Positions 1-14,826 of a stretch of 64,000 nucleotides of DNA are shown piece after piece. Source of the DNA: Burkholderiales bacterium (lineage in GTDB: Bacteria; Pseudomonadota; Gammaproteobacteria; Burkholderiales; Casimicrobiaceae); NCBI GenBank assembly GCA_020853025.1, contig JADYZP010000049.1:1-64000 (forward strand), written 5' to 3'. The translations under genes were made by a program, and so were the position numbers. Positions within the stretch are counted from its first letter, which is position 1, and each line of letters begins with the position of its first letter. Under the pieces are notes generated by a model. The model did not search any database. It saw only the letters and a list, made by a program, of their open reading frames with translations, and had not been told where the DNA came from.

Positions 1-1
1 C

Positions 2-100
2 ATCAAAATACCCGACGCGCAACTCAACGCGCTGAATCTCAAGCAGGCCGAGTTTCATGGCGACTGGAATTACGCGATCCTTCCCCAGCGTAGAAAATAA
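2..100 (+). CDS. 3' end of an ISAzo13-type transposase gene (partial)
   Basis: The reading frame is open from the window edge to a TAA at 98-100 and gives 32 residues ending in FHGDWNYAILPQRRK. An FHG-(E/D)-WNY-x-I-x-P ending resembles, from memory, the C-terminus of ISAzo13-family transposases (Rhodopirellula-type DDE domain). The catalytic part lies outside the window, so I cannot tell whether the element is intact or a remnant. It converges on fumC, whose stop codon is only 25 bp away. The family call rests on this short tail alone. Confidence 0.5.
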   Translation: MKIPDAQLNALNLKQAEFHGDWNYAILPQRRK

Positions 101-125
101 TGATCAAGTTATTTTCACGCGCTTC

Positions 126-1523
<1,398 letters not shown>

Positions 1524-1547
1524 GTCTTGCCCTCGTTGTCGCGCAGT

Positions 1548-2942
1548 CTAGCCCCTCGGCAGCAGCCGCTCCCGGCGATCGTGCGCGACGAGTTTCATCA
1601 CCGCGGCGGAGGCGATGCGCGTTCGCACATTGTCCGCCCGCGACGTCAGCACGATCGGAACGCGGGCGCCGAGCACGATGCCGGCACTGTCGGCGCCGGC
1701 CAGGTACGTCAATTGTTTTGCGATCATGTTGCCGGATTCGAGGTCCGGGACCAGCAGGATGTCGGCGCAACCGGCAACCGGCGACACGATTTGCTTGGCC
1801 TTCGCCGCCTCCATCGAGATCGCGTTGTCGAAGGCGAGCGGCCCGTCCAGTACGCCGCCGGCGATCTGCCCGCGATCGGCCATCTTGCACAGTGCCGCCG
1901 CGTGCAGCGTGGATTCGATGTTCGGATTGACGGTCTCGACGGCGGAGAGAATCGCGACTTTCGGCTGCTCGATACCCAGTATGCGCGCAAGATCGATCGC
2001 ATTGCGGCAGATGTCCGCCTTTGCCGCCAGGTCCGGCGCGATATTGACCGCCGCATCGGTGATCATCAGCATCCGCGGGTACGCCGGCACGTCCATCACG
2101 AACACGTGACTGATCCGGCGCTCGGTGCGAAGTCCGGTGGTCGTCGGCACCATCGCCTCCATCAATTCGTCGGTGTGAAGGCTGCCCTTCATCAACGCCT
2201 CGACGTCGCCGGCGCGTGCCATGGCGACCGCTTCGAGCGCGGCGGCGTGGCTGTGCGGCGCCGACACGATGCGGTAGCCGGCAAGGTCGATCCCCGCCGC
2301 CTGCGCGGTGGCGCGGATCTTCGCTTCCGGCCCCACGAGGATCGGTACGATGAGTCCGCGTCGCGTCGCCTCGATGGCGCCGGCCAGCGAATCCCGGTCG
2401 CAGGGATGAACGACCGCGCAAGCCACCGGCGGCAACGGCTCGCAGCGCTTCAGAAGGCGCGCAAAGCCGTCGTTGCGGCGAAGCACGACCTCGGGAGTGG
2501 CGATGTCGCTGTAGGCGATGCGCTGTCCGGGTGCCGTGACCGTGGCGAACCCGTCCACCAGCACGTCGCCATTGCCGTTGACGGCCCTGCATTCGAACTC
2601 GATCCGCTGCGCCTGTTGGTCCTTGGTGCGTGCGGTCACGCTCGCCGTCACGCTGTCGCCGGTGCGCAGCCTGCCGCCGTAGGTGAACCGGGTGCCGACG
2701 ATGGCGCTGCCGGGGCCGGGCAAGCGCCTGTTGAGGATGCCGGCGATCAGCGCAATCGCGGCGGCACCCGGTGCCGACGCGACATCGGCGACCGCGCCGG
2801 GTGCGAGATCGAGATGGAAGGTCTCGACGTCCCCGGTGACCAGCGACAACGCTTCGACCTCGGTCGCCGTCAACGTGCGCGTCACCGTGTCGCTGGCGCC
2901 GATCTCGATTTCGTCGAAAGTGTGATTCGTGTACTGGCGCAT
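1548..2942 (-). CDS. MaoC-like hydratase / phosphate acyltransferase fusion protein
   Basis: This two-domain protein of 464 residues is usually annotated as bifunctional enoyl-CoA hydratase/phosphate acetyltransferase. Residues 1 to about 140 form a MaoC-type hot-dog domain (YTNHTFDEIEIGASDTVTRT, then FHLD and GTRFTYGGRLRTGDSV). Residues from about 160 to the end resemble the PTA/PTB phosphotransacylase domain, with motifs such as GSLHTDELM and NIAPDLAAKADIC. The phosphotransacylase part would exchange acyl groups between CoA and phosphate; the physiological acyl group is not clear from sequence. I chose the ATG at 2942, where homology begins, although the frame stays open upstream to 3029. 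No separate acetate kinase gene is seen nearby, so the partner kinase must lie elsewhere. Confidence 0.88.
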   Translation of the reverse strand: MRQYTNHTFDEIEIGASDTVTRTLTATEVEALSLVTGDVETFHLDLAPGAVADVASAPGAAAIALIAGILNRRLPGPGSAIVGTRFTYGGRLRTGDSVTASVTARTKDQQAQRIEFECRAVNGNGDVLVDGFATVTAPGQRIAYSDIATPEVVLRRNDGFARLLKRCEPLPPVACAVVHPCDRDSLAGAIEATRRGLIVPILVGPEAKIRATAQAAGIDLAGYRIVSAPHSHAAALEAVAMARAGDVEALMKGSLHTDELMEAMVPTTTGLRTERRISHVFVMDVPAYPRMLMITDAAVNIAPDLAAKADICRNAIDLARILGIEQPKVAILSAVETVNPNIESTLHAAALCKMADRGQIAGGVLDGPLAFDNAISMEAAKAKQIVSPVAGCADILLVPDLESGNMIAKQLTYLAGADSAGIVLGARVPIVLTSRADNVRTRIASAAVMKLVAHDRRERLLPRG

Positions 2943-3128
2943 CGCAATTCGTATTAGTTGAAGCGCGCTCTTCGCGGGTACGGTCAGAGATAGAAGTCGG
3001 TCATGAAACCGCGGCCGCGCATTGCGCACAGGATTGTGCGGTGCAGTATCCTAGCATCCACGGTCAGGCGCGATCTTGCGCCGGGTCAACGCGACCGGGC
3101 GCGGCACGGGTTGACCTAGCGCGCGGTG

Positions 3129-3971
3129 TCAGAGCCCGAGGTAGGCAATGGTCGAGCTTTCGACGTCCGGGTTCGGCGCGACAAAGCCCTTGTAGCCTAC
3201 CGCATCGAGGGCGTCACGGCCGGGCTTGGTGTCGCGCAACGTCAGCAGCGCGTCGCGGATGCGCTGCTGCTCGTCGGCAGGCAGTTTCGTCGAGACGATA
3301 ATCTGCTTGATCGGTACCGGCTTCGAGTTCACCAGCACCTTGCCTCCGTTGTCGGTCCACTTCTTGACCACCGATCTGGCCGCGGTGACGCCTCCCTGCG
3401 CAAAGCCGTTGTCGATGTAGAAGGGGACGGCATCCTGGTAGCGGGTGGTGATGACCCGGACGGTGGTGGGCGTGGGCTCGCGCTCGTGCGTCGCGGTCAA
3501 CTTGTCGCCGCGCAGCATCGCCCGCACCATCACCGCCGTGATCGAGTCCGGATCCGGCGTCACCATCGTATGCCCCTTCATATCGTCCAGCGTCTTCAGC
3601 GGCGAACTCCCGTGCACCAGCAACGACGCCGTGTACTCGGTGTAGCCGGTCGTCCAGGCGACGGCCTTGTAGCGGCCGGCCTTGATCTCGGCCATCGAGA
3701 CATGCGCCGGATGAATGTAGGCGAGGTCGTATTCCTGCTTGGCGAGCCCAGCGCGTACGTCGTTGTAAGCGGGGACCAGCACGATCTTCACGCGCCGGCC
3801 CGTCGCCTTGCCGAGCACCTCGGCCAGCGGGGTGAACTTGTCGCGGACTTCCTTCGGCGTCGCCTGATAGGTGACGCCTTCCGTGACGGCAAAAATGAGC
3901 TCCCCCTGCGCGGCCGCCGTCGTCGACAGCGCAAGACCGAGGAGGAGCGATACGGCGATTCGACCGAACAT
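3129..3971 (-). CDS. PhnD-like periplasmic phosphate/phosphonate-binding protein
   Basis: The 280-residue product starts with a signal peptide (MFGRIAVSLLLGLALSTTAAAQ) and continues as a phosphate/phosphonate/phosphite ABC-transporter substrate-binding fold. Typical segments are FTPLAEVLGKATGRRVKIV, EYDLAYIHPAHVSMAEIKAGRYKAVA, and a late segment preceding FVAPNPDVESSTIAYL. Such proteins capture a ligand in the periplasm for an ABC importer. No permease or ATPase gene lies next to it, so it may be an orphan sensor or feed a transporter encoded elsewhere. The ATG at 3971 was preferred over the in-frame ATG at 4010 because it is preceded by AGGGAAAT and begins the signal peptide directly. The ligand cannot be read from sequence. 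Confidence 0.85.
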   Translation of the reverse strand: MFGRIAVSLLLGLALSTTAAAQGELIFAVTEGVTYQATPKEVRDKFTPLAEVLGKATGRRVKIVLVPAYNDVRAGLAKQEYDLAYIHPAHVSMAEIKAGRYKAVAWTTGYTEYTASLLVHGSSPLKTLDDMKGHTMVTPDPDSITAVMVRAMLRGDKLTATHEREPTPTTVRVITTRYQDAVPFYIDNGFAQGGVTAARSVVKKWTDNGGKVLVNSKPVPIKQIIVSTKLPADEQQRIRDALLTLRDTKPGRDALDAVGYKGFVAPNPDVESSTIAYLGL

Positions 3972-4132
3972 GATTTCCCTTCCGTCCGTGAGGCCGACCA
4001 TCCCGTTCACCCGGACGCCGGGATCGGCGCAGCCCGGTCAACACATGCAAATCGCGGGCCTGCGGGCAGGTAATCGATTTTCCCTGCGACAGCCGACTGA
4101 CCGCACCGTTCCGGGGTGCCCGATACCGGACA

Positions 4133-4150
4133 GAAACGCCCGCGAAGGGC
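4133..4150 (-). terminator. weak candidate terminator after atpC
   Basis: Read on the minus strand downstream of atpC, a short GCCC/GGGC stem with a 5-nt loop is followed by GTTTC. The stem is only 4 bp and the T-run is poor, so this is a weak suggestion for the end of the ATP synthase transcript. Confidence 0.25.
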
Positions 4151-4170
4151 AGGTCGGGCCGGCCGGAAGA

Positions 4171-4596
4171 CTAGCCGGCGCGATGTCGAAGCTTGCGGAT
4201 CGCTTCGAGCTGCGCGAGCGCGGTGGCGAGTTCCGCCTGCGCCGAAGCAAGGCTGCCGGCCGAATCCTTGTCCCGCATCGCGTCTTCGGCCTTTTGCTTG
4301 GCTTCCAGCGCCTTGGCCTCGTCCAGGTCGTGCGCGCGGATCGCCGTGTCGGCCAGCACCGTCACCTTGTTCGGCTGCACCTCCAGGAACCCGCCCTGCA
4401 CGAACACCAGTTCCTCCTGGTCCTGTCCGGGCAGCTTGATGCGCACGGCGCCGGGCCGGATCTGCGTGAACAGCGGCGTATGCCGCGGGAAGACACCGAG
4501 TTCGCCTTCGACGCCCGGCAGCACGACGAACTCGGCCTCACCGGAGTAGATCTGCTCTTCGGCGCTTACTACATCGACGTGAATGGTGTTGGTCAT
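4171..4596 (-). CDS. atpC: F1F0 ATP synthase subunit epsilon
   Basis: Epsilon is the central-stalk subunit that binds gamma and the c-ring and can inhibit ATP hydrolysis. The 141-residue product has the N-terminal beta-sandwich ([38 protein letters not shown]) and a C-terminal helical hairpin rich in Ala, Glu and Lys. GELGV..RHTPL is a hallmark of the family. It is the last gene of the operon and is separated from atpD by about 200 bp, much more than the other intergenic gaps (21-99 bp). That gap contains a strong hairpin, so atpC may be expressed at a different level from the upstream genes. Confidence 0.96.
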   Translation of the reverse strand: MTNTIHVDVVSAEEQIYSGEAEFVVLPGVEGELGVFPRHTPLFTQIRPGAVRIKLPGQDQEELVFVQGGFLEVQPNKVTVLADTAIRAHDLDEAKALEAKQKAEDAMRDKDSAGSLASAQAELATALAQLEAIRKLRHRAG

Positions 4597-4756
4597 GGCG
4601 ACGATACGAAGCTCAATGATTGTAAGGTAGTGTTCTCAGCGCCGATGCCGACAACGATGTACAGATCGGTTGAGCGTCGGCGACCAGCCGTCTGCCGCAG
4701 CCGCGACCGCCACGCCAACGACGCTCCAACAAACCTGCACAGCGGACCTCTGTCGC

Positions 4757-4777
4757 GCGCCCAACGGCGTTGGGCGC
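4757..4777. other. 9-bp perfect hairpin in the atpD-atpC spacer
   Basis: GCGCCCAAC, a three-base loop GGC, then GTTGGGCGC form a perfect 9-bp stem 18 bp past the atpD stop. There is no T-run after it in the minus direction, so it does not look like a standard terminator. An mRNA processing or stability element, or partial attenuation between atpD and atpC, would fit the position. This is inference from structure alone. Confidence 0.5.
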
Positions 4778-4795
4778 CACCGTAGATATCTGCAA

Positions 4796-7130
<2,335 letters not shown>

Positions 7131-7187
7131 GTCGGCGTTCCGTGGAGCTGTTCTCTAACGCTTAACCGTCGTCCCCGTGGACGACGA

Positions 7188-8729
<1,542 letters not shown>

Positions 8730-8796
8730 GTCTTCCTCACGATTGCCGCGACGTCAGACCGCGGCGCCACGTTGAATGTTTGGGGGCTGGTCGGCG

Positions 8797-9333
8797 TCAG
8801 GCGCGAAGCTGCGCCGCCATCGCGCGCAGCTGCTCAGAGATGGTGGCATCGATGACATTGTCGCCGACGGTGACGCGGGCGCCGCCAATCAGCTCAGGCC
8901 TCTCGACCACGGTCGCCTCGATCCGGCGGCCGAAGCGGCGCGCGAGCGCCGTCTTGAGCTCGGCCAGGTCGGCGTCGGCAAGCGGAAACGCCGTTTCGAT
9001 GGTCGCCCGCGCAACGCCGTCGGCATCGTCCTTCAGCGCATCGAACTGCCCGGCAATCGCCGGCATCAGCGCGATCCGGTCGGCGTCGATCAGGACGCGC
9101 AGGAAGTTGCGACCCTCGTCGTTCAGGCGGTCGCCGCAAATCGACAGCAGCAGCGATTCGCGGGCTGCCGTGTCGAGTTTCGGATTGTCGAGCGCACCGG
9201 CGATGCGCGGATCGGCCACGACGCTGCTCGCCAGCCGCAGCATCTGCGACCAGGCGGACAGCGCGTTACGCTCACGGGCGAGCGCGAACGCAGCTTCGGC
9301 GTACGGACGGGCGATGGTGATCAGTTCGGCCAT
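8797..9333 (-). CDS. atpH: F1F0 ATP synthase subunit delta
   Basis: Delta caps the F1 head and connects it to the b-subunit stator. The 178-residue product has the all-helical N-terminal domain (ELITIARPYAEAAFALARE) and the C-terminal signature region (LKTALARRFGRRIEATVVERPELIGGARVTVGDNVIDATISEQLRAM, in two conserved parts). It lies 21 bp after atpF and 67 bp before atpA, consistent with a single polycistronic message. Confidence 0.96.
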   Translation of the reverse strand: MAELITIARPYAEAAFALARERNALSAWSQMLRLASSVVADPRIAGALDNPKLDTAARESLLLSICGDRLNDEGRNFLRVLIDADRIALMPAIAGQFDALKDDADGVARATIETAFPLADADLAELKTALARRFGRRIEATVVERPELIGGARVTVGDNVIDATISEQLRAMAAQLRA

Positions 9334-9354
9334 GGTCGCGGTCGCGGACGCCTC

Positions 9355-9825
9355 TTACAGCTCGCGCTTCAACTGCGCGAGCAGTTCGGCGTGGACCTTG
9401 AGGTCGACGTCCTTTTTCAGGATCTTCGACGCACCGGTGACCGCGAGATCGGCGACCGCGTCGCGCAGCTGTTCTTTCGCCCGCGCGACCTCTTGCTCGA
9501 TCTCTGCCTTCGCCGCGGCCAGAATGCGCTCGCCCTCGGCCTTCGCCTCGAGCTTCGATTGCTCGATGGTCGCGGCCTTGAAACGCTCACCGGTGGCGAC
9601 GATCTCGGCAGATTTGGCCTTCGCATCGGCGAGGATTTCCGCTTCGCGCTTGGCGGCGTTGGCCAGGTCCTTGCGCCCCTGCTCGCCGGCAGCCAGACCA
9701 TCGGCGATCTGCTTCTGCCGCGTTGCGATCGCGCGCATGAGCGGCGGCCAGATGACGCGCGCGCAGAACCAGATGAAGGCCGTGAAGGCCGCTGCCTGCA
9801 TGATCAGCGTCAGGTTGAAATTCAT
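9355..9825 (-). CDS. atpF: F0 ATP synthase subunit b
   Basis: Subunit b is the membrane-anchored peripheral stalk that holds the stator. The 156-residue product has one N-terminal membrane segment (about residues 5-25, [20 protein letters not shown]), followed by a long highly charged helix rich in Ala, Glu and Lys. This is the normal size and architecture for a bacterial b subunit. Only one b gene is present, as expected for a homodimeric stalk. It lies 46 bp downstream of atpE. Confidence 0.96.
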   Translation of the reverse strand: MNFNLTLIMQAAAFTAFIWFCARVIWPPLMRAIATRQKQIADGLAAGEQGRKDLANAAKREAEILADAKAKSAEIVATGERFKAATIEQSKLEAKAEGERILAAAKAEIEQEVARAKEQLRDAVADLAVTGASKILKKDVDLKVHAELLAQLKREL

Positions 9826-9871
9826 GACAAGCCCTTGGGGTGCGGATCGAACGGATGCGGGAGTCGTGCGC

Positions 9872-11089
<1,218 letters not shown>

Positions 11090-11470
11090 TCAATTGCGCT
11101 CTTTCAGGGCCATGCGAAACAACAACACCGTGATCACGAAGGTCGAGAAGAACGCCGGTGCGTTGATCTCCTTGTAGGTCGTCAGCAGCAGCCAGAGCTG
11201 CGCGACGATCACCAGGATCTTGCCTGCTTCGGCCCTGAGCAATGCGGCCACCGTGGCGCCGGCCGTGGCCGGATTGGAAATCGCGAGCAGGGCCGCGTAG
11301 ACCACCACGGCCACCATGTTGACGACCCCTCCCCACAGCGCCGACAGCGCAGCGTCGTTGCCCGCCCATCCCCACGCCGCACCTGCCAACCCGGCTGTGA
11401 CGCCCGCCTGCCAGCACAATACCCGACGGACAGGCCTGGTCGAAAATGGGACTGCCTTTGCCATGCTCAT
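11090..11470 (-). CDS. atpI: ATP synthase subunit I (AtpI)
   Basis: AtpI is a small membrane protein thought to assist c-ring assembly; it is not part of the finished enzyme. The 126-residue product is hydrophobic with about four membrane segments, including LSALWGGVVNMVAVVVYAALL and FFSTFVITVLLFRM, and matches the AtpI/synthase I family. It is the first gene of the operon. An alternative start two codons downstream (MAKAV...) is possible. The 213-bp region upstream (11471-11683) should hold the operon promoter, but I found no convincing pair of -35/-10 hexamers there. Confidence 0.9.
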   Translation of the reverse strand: MSMAKAVPFSTRPVRRVLCWQAGVTAGLAGAAWGWAGNDAALSALWGGVVNMVAVVVYAALLAISNPATAGATVAALLRAEAGKILVIVAQLWLLLTTYKEINAPAFFSTFVITVLLFRMALKERN

Positions 11471-11683
11471 GCGACCGGCGTGGACGGTTGCCCCTGCCGA
11501 ATTCGTCGTGCATCAGGCGGCGAATTTGGTTGAACAACGCGCATACACCCAAGCTACGAAGCAAACCTATGGATTTTACTAGGATTTGGTCCCTTCCGGC
11601 AACGCATTGTTGCGGCGCAATGTCGGACATGTGCTCGCCCCCCTGCACCCGCCGGCGCTGGCCGCGCCTCGACAATTGCCCGA

Positions 11684-11992
11684 TCAGCCGCCGGATAGCG
11701 CTCCGACGATCATGATCTTCGCCCCGGATGCGACAAGCGCCAACGGATCTCGCTCGATCCTGGCGTCGACGAAGACCTGCACATGCGGACGCATGCGCCC
11801 CGCCTCGTCGATCATTCGAAAGCGCATCCCCGGATATGCCGCGTCGAGTGCCGCGAGCACGTCGGACAGCCGGGGAACAGACGTATCCACCGTCACGCTC
11901 ACCTGCGCCGCCCCGTCCGTATACGAGCGAAGCATCGTCGGTATCGAAACGCGGAACCGGGGAGGCGACGCTGCCATTGCCGATGTCGTCAC
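11684..11992 (-). CDS. MoaD/ThiS-like ubiquitin-fold protein with C-terminal Gly-Gly
   Basis: The 102-residue product (or 97 from the ATG at 11977) resembles the MoaD/ThiS beta-grasp family: RVSIPTMLRSYTDGAAQVSV, LSDVLAALDAAYPGMRFRMI, HVQVFVDAR and a tail IMIVGALSGG. The last two residues are Gly-Gly, the feature by which MoaD and ThiS are adenylated and thiocarboxylated. No MoaE, ThiG or E1-like gene is present in the window, so the sulfur acceptor or conjugation target is unknown. It starts 18 bp after the stop of the Asp-box propeller gene on the same strand and is probably co-transcribed with it. A role outside molybdopterin or thiamine synthesis is inferred from this context only. Confidence 0.8.
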   Translation of the reverse strand: MTTSAMAASPPRFRVSIPTMLRSYTDGAAQVSVTVDTSVPRLSDVLAALDAAYPGMRFRMIDEAGRMRPHVQVFVDARIERDPLALVASGAKIMIVGALSGG

Positions 11993-12010
11993 GATCGCGC
12001 GCCGTCGCCT

Positions 12011-13153
12011 TCAGGCAAGCGTGACCGAGTAGATGTGCGGCAGGTGCGCCGCCAGGCACTTCCACGTCCGCCCTTCGTCGCGGCTGCCCCACACTTCACC
12101 CGACGTCGTCCCGAAATAGACGCCGACGGTGGGGAAAAAGTCGTGCGTCATCGCCTGCCGCTTCACCGTCCACCACGCCTGCGTTTTCGGCATGCCGTCC
12201 GCCTGCCGCTTCCACGTCCCGCCGCCGTCGCGGGTTCGGTATGCGGCCGGCTTGCCGCCCGACGACACTCGCGGCCAGACGGCGGTGCCGTCCATCGGAA
12301 ACACCCACGCCGTATCTTCGTCGTACGGATGCGCCACCATCGGAAAGCCGACGTAGCCAACCGAACGGGGCATGCCCGTGCCGATGTCCTGCCAGCGTGT
12401 GGCCGGACGGTCCAGGCGAAAGATGCCGCAATGATTCTGCTGGTAGAGGCGGTCGGGATTGCCGCCGGCGAAGCGCACGCAATGCGGGTCGTGTCCGTAT
12501 TCGAGGTCCGGGTTGGGCTGGAAGTCCGCACGCACGCCCTGATTCAACGGATGCCAATCGGCGCCGCCGTCGACCGACTCGAAGACGCCGCCGCTCGACA
12601 TCCCGATGTACATGTGCAACGGATCGCGCGGATCGACGAGGATCGAGTGCAGCTTCGGTCCGTCGGGCGTGCCGTCCTGGTCGCCGCCGCACCACGCCTT
12701 CCGCTGCGGATGCGCGTTGAATCCCGCCACCCCGTCCCACGTCACGCCGCCATCGGCGGAGCGGAACAGCCCCTGCGGAGACGTCCCTGCCCACCACGTT
12801 CCCGGCTGCGACGGATGCCCCGGAGTCAGCCAGAAGGTGTGGTCGACGACGCGACCGGAATCCGGCGTGAACGCCGGCGGCTTCACCGCTTCCTTCCACG
12901 ATCGCCCCGCGTCGGTCGAGCGGAATACCGTCGGACCGAGGTGGCCGGTGCGCGCGGCGGTGAGCAGCGTTCTGCCGTCGCGTGAATCGAGCATCGCGTG
13001 ATGGACGATATGCCCGAGGAACTGCGGGCCGACGAGCTTCCACGTTCGTCGCGTGGCCTCGCTGGTGAGCGTCCACAGCCCCTTGCGCGTCGCCACGAGC
13101 AGACGTACGCGGCGCGGAGTAACGGTGCGGGTCTTGGTGGCGCGCGGCGACAT
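12011..13153 (-). CDS. Asp-box (BNR) beta-propeller protein, sialidase-like fold
   Basis: The 380-residue product carries at least five Asp-box motifs of the S-x-D-x-G-x-x-W type: STDAGRSW, SADGGVTW, SVDGGADW, TRDGGGTW and SRDEGRTW. Such boxes mark propellers of the exo-alpha-sialidase/BNR group. No signal peptide is seen at the basic N-terminus (MSPRATKTRTVTPRRVRLL), so it is probably cytoplasmic. Real sialidase activity is unlikely to be deducible from the fold. The gene is directly upstream of the Gly-Gly MoaD-like gene. The start region is divergent from the peroxiredoxin gene, leaving 172 bp between the two starts for promoters in both directions. Confidence 0.82.
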   Translation of the reverse strand: MSPRATKTRTVTPRRVRLLVATRKGLWTLTSEATRRTWKLVGPQFLGHIVHHAMLDSRDGRTLLTAARTGHLGPTVFRSTDAGRSWKEAVKPPAFTPDSGRVVDHTFWLTPGHPSQPGTWWAGTSPQGLFRSADGGVTWDGVAGFNAHPQRKAWCGGDQDGTPDGPKLHSILVDPRDPLHMYIGMSSGGVFESVDGGADWHPLNQGVRADFQPNPDLEYGHDPHCVRFAGGNPDRLYQQNHCGIFRLDRPATRWQDIGTGMPRSVGYVGFPMVAHPYDEDTAWVFPMDGTAVWPRVSSGGKPAAYRTRDGGGTWKRQADGMPKTQAWWTVKRQAMTHDFFPTVGVYFGTTSGEVWGSRDEGRTWKCLAAHLPHIYSVTLA

Positions 13154-13325
13154 GGGTCGAGTCTCCCTCCGGATGCGGCAGGCATGCCGTGAGGGCGATA
13201 AGCTACGCCGGCGACGAGTCTCCCCGCAAGCGCCGGGGTTGAAATTTCAGGCGCAAACCGCAACGTTCATGGCTCTCGCTTCGGTTGCCCGTCGCGTCTG
13301 TCCGTTTTCCCTCGAAGGAGTCGCC

Positions 13326-13832
13326 ATGACCATCAAAGTTGGAGACAAGCTGCCTGCCGGCACACTGTCCGAATTCATCGAAGTCGAAGGCAACGGTTGC
13401 AGCGTCGGCCCCAATACCTTCAAGGTCGCCGACCTCGTCAAAGGCAAGAAGGTCGTGATTTTCGGCCTGCCCGGCGCGTTCACTCCTACCTGTTCGGCCA
13501 AGCACGTGCCTTCGTACGTCGCCAGCTACGACAAGTTGAAGGCGAAGAGCGTGGCGGAGATCATCTGCCTGTCGGTCAACGATCCGTTCGTCATGGGCGC
13601 GTGGGCGCGCGACCAGAAGACCGGCGACAAGGTCCGCATGATGGGTGACGGCAGCGCCGACTTCACGAAGGCGCTGGGGCTGGAAGTCGACCTGACCGAC
13701 AAGGGCATGGGCATACGCAGCCAGCGTTTCTCGATGCTGGTCGACGACGGCGTCGTCCGTGTTCTGAACATCGAGGCTCCGGGCAAGTACGAAGTGTCCG
13801 ACGCCGACACGATGGTCAAGCAGATCGGCTGA
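13326..13832 (+). CDS. peroxiredoxin of the Prx5 group
   Basis: This thiol peroxidase reduces hydrogen peroxide and organic hydroperoxides. The 168-residue product has the peroxidatic motif PGAFTPTCS with Cys at residue 56, plus Cys25 and Cys81. Prx5-type features include SVNDPFVMGAW and a TKALGLEVDLTDKGMGIRSQRFSMLVDDG segment. The ATG at 13326 is preceded by GAAGGAGTCGCC, a good ribosome site, and was chosen over a longer open frame upstream. It reads rightward, against most neighbours, and converges on parB. The reductant (glutaredoxin or glutathione) is not encoded nearby. Confidence 0.93.
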   Translation: MTIKVGDKLPAGTLSEFIEVEGNGCSVGPNTFKVADLVKGKKVVIFGLPGAFTPTCSAKHVPSYVASYDKLKAKSVAEIICLSVNDPFVMGAWARDQKTGDKVRMMGDGSADFTKALGLEVDLTDKGMGIRSQRFSMLVDDGVVRVLNIEAPGKYEVSDADTMVKQIG

Positions 13833-13863
13833 TCTGGCCCGGCCTCATCGCGAACGCTCCTGT

Positions 13864-13936
13864 CGTCGTTCCCGCACATTGCGCATCGTCCTTTCCGGGG
13901 TCGCAGGAATGAATTTGGAGGAAGACGGGAACGACG
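13864..13936. repeat. intergenic inverted repeat between prx and parB
   Basis: Perfect 11-bp arms CGTCGTTCCCG (13864-13874) and CGGGAACGACG (13926-13936) flank a 51-bp centre in the 139-bp gap between the two convergent stop codons. It resembles the intergenic palindromic elements common in proteobacteria and could serve as a bidirectional transcript end. No T-run follows either arm. Confidence 0.45.
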
Positions 13937-13971
13937 GGGCGTCGTGAGTCACTCGCTGCGACTCGAGACAC

Positions 13972-14826
13972 TCAGCGTAGCTTCGAGAGTATTCCGTCGA
14001 GGTGGTCGAGGCTGGCGAAGTCGATGGTCAGGCGCCCTGCGCCACGACTGCCGGCGACGATCCTGACCTTCGCACCCAACTTTTCGGCGAGTTCCGTTTC
14101 CAGACGCGCGGTGTCCGCGTTACCGCTCGTACGTGCCGCGCGCCGCTTGGCGCGCTGCACAGGATTGAGCAGCGAGTGCACCAACCGTTCGGTTTCGCGT
14201 ACCGACAACGCGCCGTTGACCACGCGTGCGGCCGTCGTCGCCTGCTGCGCGGGAGAGAGCGCCAGCAACGCGCGCGCGTGCCCCATCTCCAGCGCGCCAC
14301 GCATCAGGTAATCCTGCGCAGGCTTACCGAGCTGCGTCAGGCGCAACAGGTTGGAGACCGCGCTGCGCGACTTGCCGACCGCCTTCGCCGCGGCGTCATG
14401 CGTCAGTCCGAATTCGTCGATCAACCGCTTGAGTCCGTTGGCCTCCTCCAGTGGATTCAGATCCTCGCGCTGGATATTCTCGATCAGCGCCAGCGCCAGC
14501 GCGTGTTGGTCCGGCACCTGCTTGACCAGCGCCGGCACCTCGCTCAGTCCCGCGCGCTGCGCCGCGCGCCAGCGGCGTTCGCCGGCGACGATTTCGAAGC
14601 GGCCGCCGTCGACCGGACGCACGAGGACCGGCTGCATCACGCCCTGCTCGCGGATCGACTCGGCGAGCTCGGCGAGTGCGGTTTCGTCGATGTGCGTGCG
14701 CGGCTGATACTTGCCCGGACGAATGCGGTCGATGGCGATCATCTGCAAGGCGTCCGCCGGTGCAGTCTCGTTGCCGCCGGCGAGCAACGCATCGAGCCCG
14801 CGGCCCAGTCCCTTCGGTCGGATCAT
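13972..14826 (-). CDS. parB: chromosome partitioning protein ParB
   Basis: ParB is a CTP-dependent clamp that loads at parS sites and organises the origin region for segregation. The 284-residue product starts RPKGLGRGLDALLAG and has the CTP-binding ParB/Srx domain with GERRWRAAQRAG near residue 89. The helix-turn-helix region follows (LTHDAAAKAVGKSRSAVSNLLRLTQL), then a C-terminal dimerisation domain. The start ATG shares its A with the stop of parA (TGATG), so translation is coupled. Two perfect parS-like sites lie about 3.5 kb upstream, in the spacer before mnmG. Confidence 0.97.
   Translation of the reverse strand: MIRPKGLGRGLDALLAGGNETAPADALQMIAIDRIRPGKYQPRTHIDETALAELAESIREQGVMQPVLVRPVDGGRFEIVAGERRWRAAQRAGLSEVPALVKQVPDQHALALALIENIQREDLNPLEEANGLKRLIDEFGLTHDAAAKAVGKSRSAVSNLLRLTQLGKPAQDYLMRGALEMGHARALLALSPAQQATTAARVVNGALSVRETERLVHSLLNPVQRAKRRAARTSGNADTARLETELAEKLGAKVRIVAGSRGAGRLTIDFASLDHLDGILSKLR

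Noticed and set aside
13153..13325. Long peroxiredoxin start in the open frame from 13053
   Set aside because: It overlaps the divergent propeller gene and lacks homology; the ATG at 13326 has a good ribosome site and begins the conserved domain.
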